DNA of 9,150 nt. Source: Cryomorphaceae bacterium. Its GTDB lineage: Bacteria; Bacteroidota; Bacteroidia; Flavobacteriales; Schleiferiaceae. Numbering within the stretch: the stretch's first letter is position 1; the number at the start of each line of letters is the position of its first letter. This document shows positions 6,661 through 9,150 of the stretch, in pieces. Made by a program: the position numbers and the translations under genes. The DNA is taken from positions 590 through 9,739 of the forward strand of contig DNWN01000049.1 of the NCBI GenBank assembly GCA_003507115.1, in the 5' to 3' direction. The notes under the pieces are model-generated. The model saw only the letters and a program-made list of their open reading frames with translations, was not told the origin of the DNA and made no database searches.

Positions 6661-6668
6661 TACCTTTC
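6661..6668 (+). promoter_or_regulatory. Possible -7 box for the multidomain surface protein gene
   Basis: TACCTTTC matches TAnnTTTG at seven of eight positions, 25 bases before ATG 6694. The nearest TTG upstream (6643-6645) is only 15 bases away instead of about 19. The position argues against the alternative in-frame TTG start at 6643. Confidence 0.35.
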
Positions 6669-6693
6669 AAAAGAGCAACCTAAACGCTATCCC

Positions 6694-8742
6694 ATGAAAA
6701 CCCTCCAGTTCGTCCTTAGCCTTGCCCTTCTCGCTTGGATCTCCCCCGCCGCCCTAGCCCAAACCTCCGGAGGTCCCGATGCATACGGCTACACGTGGAA
6801 AAACAGCAACCACACCAGCAATCCCCCCACCTACAGCTGGGTGGACATCACCTCCCGCGGCGACCAAGTCACCGGCCTGGCCGATGACAATGTGGTGGGA
6901 CCCTTCCCGCTTCCTCAGGGCTTTCAATACTATTGGTATCCCGTGTCCCAAATTTGGATCGGCAGCAACGGCTACATCAGTTTCAATGGGGTGAACATGG
7001 CCTCGCCCTTCCCCAGCACGGTCCCCTCCCCGGCAGGTGGCAACGACTGGCTCGCACCGCACATGGCGGATTTGAACTTTGCCGGCAGCAATAACCCCGC
7101 GCAATGCTATTTCTTCGCCAACCAGGATTCCTTGGTGGTTAGCTTTATCAACGTGCCCTATTGGAGCGTTTCGACACCTGGCTATAGCGGTAGCAACTCC
7201 TTCCAAATTATTTGGACCAAAGCCGATAAGCATATCCAATTCAACTACCAGAGTCTTTCCTCGGCCGGCGGCACGTCCCAAGACTGCGTCACGGGTATCG
7301 AAAACAACACCGGTGCACTCGGCCTTCAGAACTACATCGACGTGGTGCCCTCCAACAGCTTTGCCATCAAGTACTACTACCCCTCTGTCGTGACCTATGC
7401 CGTCACAGATGGGGGCGTGAATTGGAACAACAACGACCGAAATGGCGGATACTTCATCCCCGTCAACAGCATGCAAAACTTTCATGCGAACATCAAGAAC
7501 TTCGGAAACCAAGCCCTGCCCGCATTTACGGTGACGGATACGATTTATTCTGTCTTGACGCCGATTGTAAATGGCTCGGCAGCCGTTCCCGCCTTGCAAC
7601 CCGGTGAGGATACGACCTTGACCTTCTCCAATACGTTCATGGCCCAATTCCCGGCGATCTTTAAGCTCAGTTCACGGGTATCCGGCATCACCGGCGATAT
7701 GGTCGCGGCCAACAACCGAAAGTCTCAAAAAATCGTGGCCGTGAACACGACCCAAGCGCAGTATACGCTGGATTACAGTGACGGTATCCCCGACGGCACC
7801 GGCCTGAGCTGGAACGGGGGCGGGGGCGGCATTGGCATCTATGTGGAGCCTCCCGTCTACCCGACCCAAATCAACGGCTGTCAATTCCTCGTCACGGCGC
7901 AGCCCAGCACCCCCGTAGACTGCTATGTCATGCTCTACGACGACAACGGCCCCAATGGCACGCACGGCACCTTGCTGGATTCCGTGGTGGTATCCGCCAG
8001 CAATGTCTTTGTGGGTTCCTACACGACGGTCATGTTCCCTAGTGCGCCCTTCTACAAGACGTCGGGCGGCTACTATTTGGTCTGGTACATGGGTGGACCG
8101 GGGGTGTCACTGGGCCGTGATTTGACCCCCCCCACGTCCCAACAGGCCTATGAGATTTTGGGCAACACCTGGGCACGTTACCGCGATATGTACACGGAGG
8201 ATTTCTGTATCGGTTTACTTGCTTCAAACGCACCATTCCCCGCAGCGAATTTCTCGATGGATACGACCCAAATGCCCACTATTTCCTTCACCGACCTCAG
8301 TACCAATTCCCCCACCACCTGGCATTGGGACTTTGGTTTCAACAACGACTCCTCGGTCGTCCAAAACCCCAGCTACACCTACACGCAAAACGGCACCTAC
8401 ACGGTCTGTCTCGCTGTCACCAACTCCCTGGGCAGCGATACCGTGTGTAAAACCGTGACGATTCGAGGGATTGGCCTGGATGAATCGGACGACCTGGTCT
8501 GGGCCTTGTATCCCAACCCCACGTCCGGAGCGCTTACCCTTCGCCTGCCTGTCGGTTTGGAGGCAAAATCGGTGATGCTCCGTGTGACCAACATGCTGGG
8601 CCAATCGTTGCCCGTCCAATGGTCCGTGGATGGTTCCGAGCTGCGCACGGAATTGCCTGCCGCCCGCGGAGTCTACTTGATCGAACTCCTCGATCGCTCC
8701 AGCGGCGAAAGCCTCGGCGTGAAGCGGGTGGTGGTGCGGTGA
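6694..8742 (+). CDS. Large multidomain surface protein with PKD and T9SS type A sorting domains
   Basis: ATG 6694 gives 682 residues starting with a signal peptide (MKTLQFVLSL..., cleavage near Ala22, ALA-Q). An earlier in-frame TTG at 6643 would put 17 residues before it and is unlikely. Residues about 28-230 form a beta-rich domain with GLADDN (61-66), IGSNGYISF (89-97), DWLAPHMADLNF, LVVSFINVPYW and GIENNTG (201-207), resembling the nidogen-like or MAM-like region seen in secreted Bacteroidota proteins. Residues about 240-350 look like a CARDB-type adhesion module (FHANIKNFGNQALPAF). Residues 355-512 form a Gly-rich beta domain I cannot name. A PKD domain spans about 517-591 (WHWDFG at 543-548, then GTYTVCLAVTNSLG). 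The last ~80 residues are a T9SS type A domain (YPNPT 606-610, NMLGQSL, AARGVYLIELL). No catalytic motif is seen; a surface adhesin or structural role is inference. Codons favour C in third position more than in the genes at 1-2968, which could mean high expression. Confidence 0.93.
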   Translation: MKTLQFVLSLALLAWISPAALAQTSGGPDAYGYTWKNSNHTSNPPTYSWVDITSRGDQVTGLADDNVVGPFPLPQGFQYYWYPVSQIWIGSNGYISFNGVNMASPFPSTVPSPAGGNDWLAPHMADLNFAGSNNPAQCYFFANQDSLVVSFINVPYWSVSTPGYSGSNSFQIIWTKADKHIQFNYQSLSSAGGTSQDCVTGIENNTGALGLQNYIDVVPSNSFAIKYYYPSVVTYAVTDGGVNWNNNDRNGGYFIPVNSMQNFHANIKNFGNQALPAFTVTDTIYSVLTPIVNGSAAVPALQPGEDTTLTFSNTFMAQFPAIFKLSSRVSGITGDMVAANNRKSQKIVAVNTTQAQYTLDYSDGIPDGTGLSWNGGGGGIGIYVEPPVYPTQINGCQFLVTAQPSTPVDCYVMLYDDNGPNGTHGTLLDSVVVSASNVFVGSYTTVMFPSAPFYKTSGGYYLVWYMGGPGVSLGRDLTPPTSQQAYEILGNTWARYRDMYTEDFCIGLLASNAPFPAANFSMDTTQMPTISFTDLSTNSPTTWHWDFGFNNDSSVVQNPSYTYTQNGTYTVCLAVTNSLGSDTVCKTVTIRGIGLDESDDLVWALYPNPTSGALTLRLPVGLEAKSVMLRVTNMLGQSLPVQWSVDGSELRTELPAARGVYLIELLDRSSGESLGVKRVVVR

Positions 8743-8748
8743 GGATAT

Positions 8749-8767
8749 GGGGCAGTACCTTTGCCCC
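8749..8767 (+). promoter_or_regulatory. Promoter -7 box inside a perfect inverted repeat, just before a start codon
   Basis: GGGGCA (8749-8754) and TGCCCC (8762-8767) form a 6-base stem around a 7-base loop, and the perfect -7 element TACCTTTG (8756-8763) lies across loop and right arm. The ATG follows at 8768, four bases after the box, so the transcript would start at or beside it. No TTTG is found at the usual -33 spacing (the sequence there is GGTG). The repeat could also be a regulator site. Confidence 0.5.
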
Positions 8768-9079
8768 ATGATGCCTCCCCCCTTCCAGGATTTAAAAAGC
8801 CAAACGCGCCTCGTTACCCCGCGCCGGATCGGCACAACCGCCTTGCGCATCGCCATTGCGGGAGTGATTGCCTACGTATTGAGTTCGCAATCGCCTTGGG
8901 TTATGACTCTTTGGTACATCTATGCGGGCTTTAACGTATTGGTCTTGGTGGGATTTTGGGCCTTCAGCCGATTCCTGCGCAAAAAGCTCGGTGCATTGGG
9001 TCAGCAGTTTGGGCAGGTCCAACAGGACGAAGACCTCGGCGAGGCCGAAGTCATCGAAGACACCCAAATCGAAGACTAG
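8768..9079 (+). CDS. Small two-helix membrane protein of unknown function
   Basis: The chosen ATG at 8768 gives 103 residues; ATG 8771 would remove one. An in-frame ATG at 8747 is less likely because the promoter box at 8756-8763 would then lie inside the gene. Two hydrophobic stretches, about residues 23-39 (TTALRIAIAGVIAYVLS) and 44-68 (WVMTLWYIYAGFNVLVLVGF), suggest two transmembrane helices with a short turn. A basic segment (RFLRKK, 68-73) follows, so by the positive-inside rule both ends probably face the cytoplasm. The final 17 residues are strongly acidic (EDLGEAEVIEDTQIED). I do not recognise the family. It begins 25 bases after the preceding stop and could be read through from it, but has its own promoter candidate. 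Confidence 0.75.
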   Translation: MMPPPFQDLKSQTRLVTPRRIGTTALRIAIAGVIAYVLSSQSPWVMTLWYIYAGFNVLVLVGFWAFSRFLRKKLGALGQQFGQVQQDEDLGEAEVIEDTQIED

Positions 9080-9081
9080 AG

Positions 9082-9150
9082 CTACTTGCTAGCCCGGCGG
9101 TGCACCGTCACCGCCCATTGAGCCAACGAGCTATCCATTAAAAAGCACTT
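9082..9150 (-). CDS. Possible 3' end of a convergent gene (partial, unrecognised)
   Basis: Read from the right edge on the reverse strand, 22 codons stay open and end at TAG 9084-9082, two bases beyond the stop of the membrane-protein gene. The peptide contains MDSSLAQWAVTVHRRASK, plausible as a protein C-terminus but too short to assign. Chance openness over 23 codons is quite possible. Confidence 0.35.
   Translation of the reverse strand, partial: KCFLMDSSLAQWAVTVHRRASK
9096..9115. repeat. GC-rich inverted repeat near the right edge
   Basis: GGCGGTG (9096-9102) pairs with CACCGCC (9109-9115) around a 6-base loop, 17 bases after the stop at 9079. No T-run follows on either strand, so an intrinsic terminator is not clear; it may simply lie in the coding region of the possible convergent gene. 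Confidence 0.45.

Larger units (their letters stand above)
6495..6693. other. Divergent intergenic region between the two T9SS cargo genes
   Basis: The 199 bases contain -7 boxes for both directions (6553-6560 minus, 6661-6668 plus) and an A/T tract around 6578-6596 that could serve as an UP-like or curved element. No RNA gene or repeat is visible. Confidence 0.65.

Noticed and set aside
6754..7647. Long reverse-strand open frame (297 codons) antisense to the large surface protein
   Set aside because: The plus-strand gene has clear domains; the antisense peptide is His/Gly/Val-rich without recognisable motifs or signal, as expected from the C-rich codon use of the true gene.
8747..8767. Start of the small membrane protein at ATG 8747
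   Set aside because: It would put the perfect -7 box and inverted repeat inside the coding region; starts at 8768/8771 fit better.
8224..8856. Reverse-strand open frame (210 codons) across the end of the surface protein gene
   Set aside because: It overlaps the PKD and sorting domains and the next gene in another frame; low-complexity composition, no motif.

Overview
The window looks like chromosomal DNA of a member of the Bacteroidota, probably a marine or freshwater Flavobacteriales-like lineage with a GC content near one half. Evidence seen in the sequence: four secreted proteins, three with clear type IX secretion (T9SS) sorting domains and one with a shortened variant; a lipoprotein glycoside hydrolase; Bacteroidota-style TonB-like proteins; and promoter boxes of the TAnnTTTG type typical of this phylum. 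No tRNA, rRNA, CRISPR array, insertion sequence or phage gene was found.

Layout, left to right. Positions 1-2126 (minus) hold a glycoside hydrolase family 2 beta-mannosidase lipoprotein that is open through the left edge, with both catalytic glutamates present. Positions 2270-2968 (plus) encode a small secreted protein with a T9SS type A sorting domain, followed by a probable intrinsic terminator. Positions 3096-4415 (minus) encode a sialidase-fold, BNR/Asp-box secreted protein with a CDCCP cysteine cluster and a shortened C-terminal sorting-like tail. Positions 4681-5136 and 5136-5621 (plus) are two translationally overlapping paralogues, each a signal peptide plus a TonB C-terminal domain. 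Positions 5646-6494 (minus) encode a carbohydrate-binding-module-like beta-sandwich protein ending in a T9SS type B (gliding-motility-associated) domain. Positions 6694-8742 (plus) encode a large multidomain surface protein with a PKD domain and a type A sorting domain. Positions 8768-9079 (plus) encode a small two-helix membrane protein. The last bases (9082-9150, minus) may be the 3' end of another gene.

Functionally the window is an envelope and secretion neighbourhood: an outer-membrane mannan-degrading enzyme, several proteins likely delivered to the cell surface or medium by T9SS, and two periplasmic TonB-like domains. Strand changes between almost every transcription unit suggest independent single-gene units rather than one operon; the only convincing operon is the TonB_C pair. 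I do not see a clear previously undescribed system. The points most worth checking are the anchorless TonB_C pair, the shortened sorting tail, and two genes whose -7 promoter box lies only 4-5 bases before the start codon, suggesting leaderless transcripts. Two intergenic regions act as divergent promoter regions (4416-4680 and 6495-6693).
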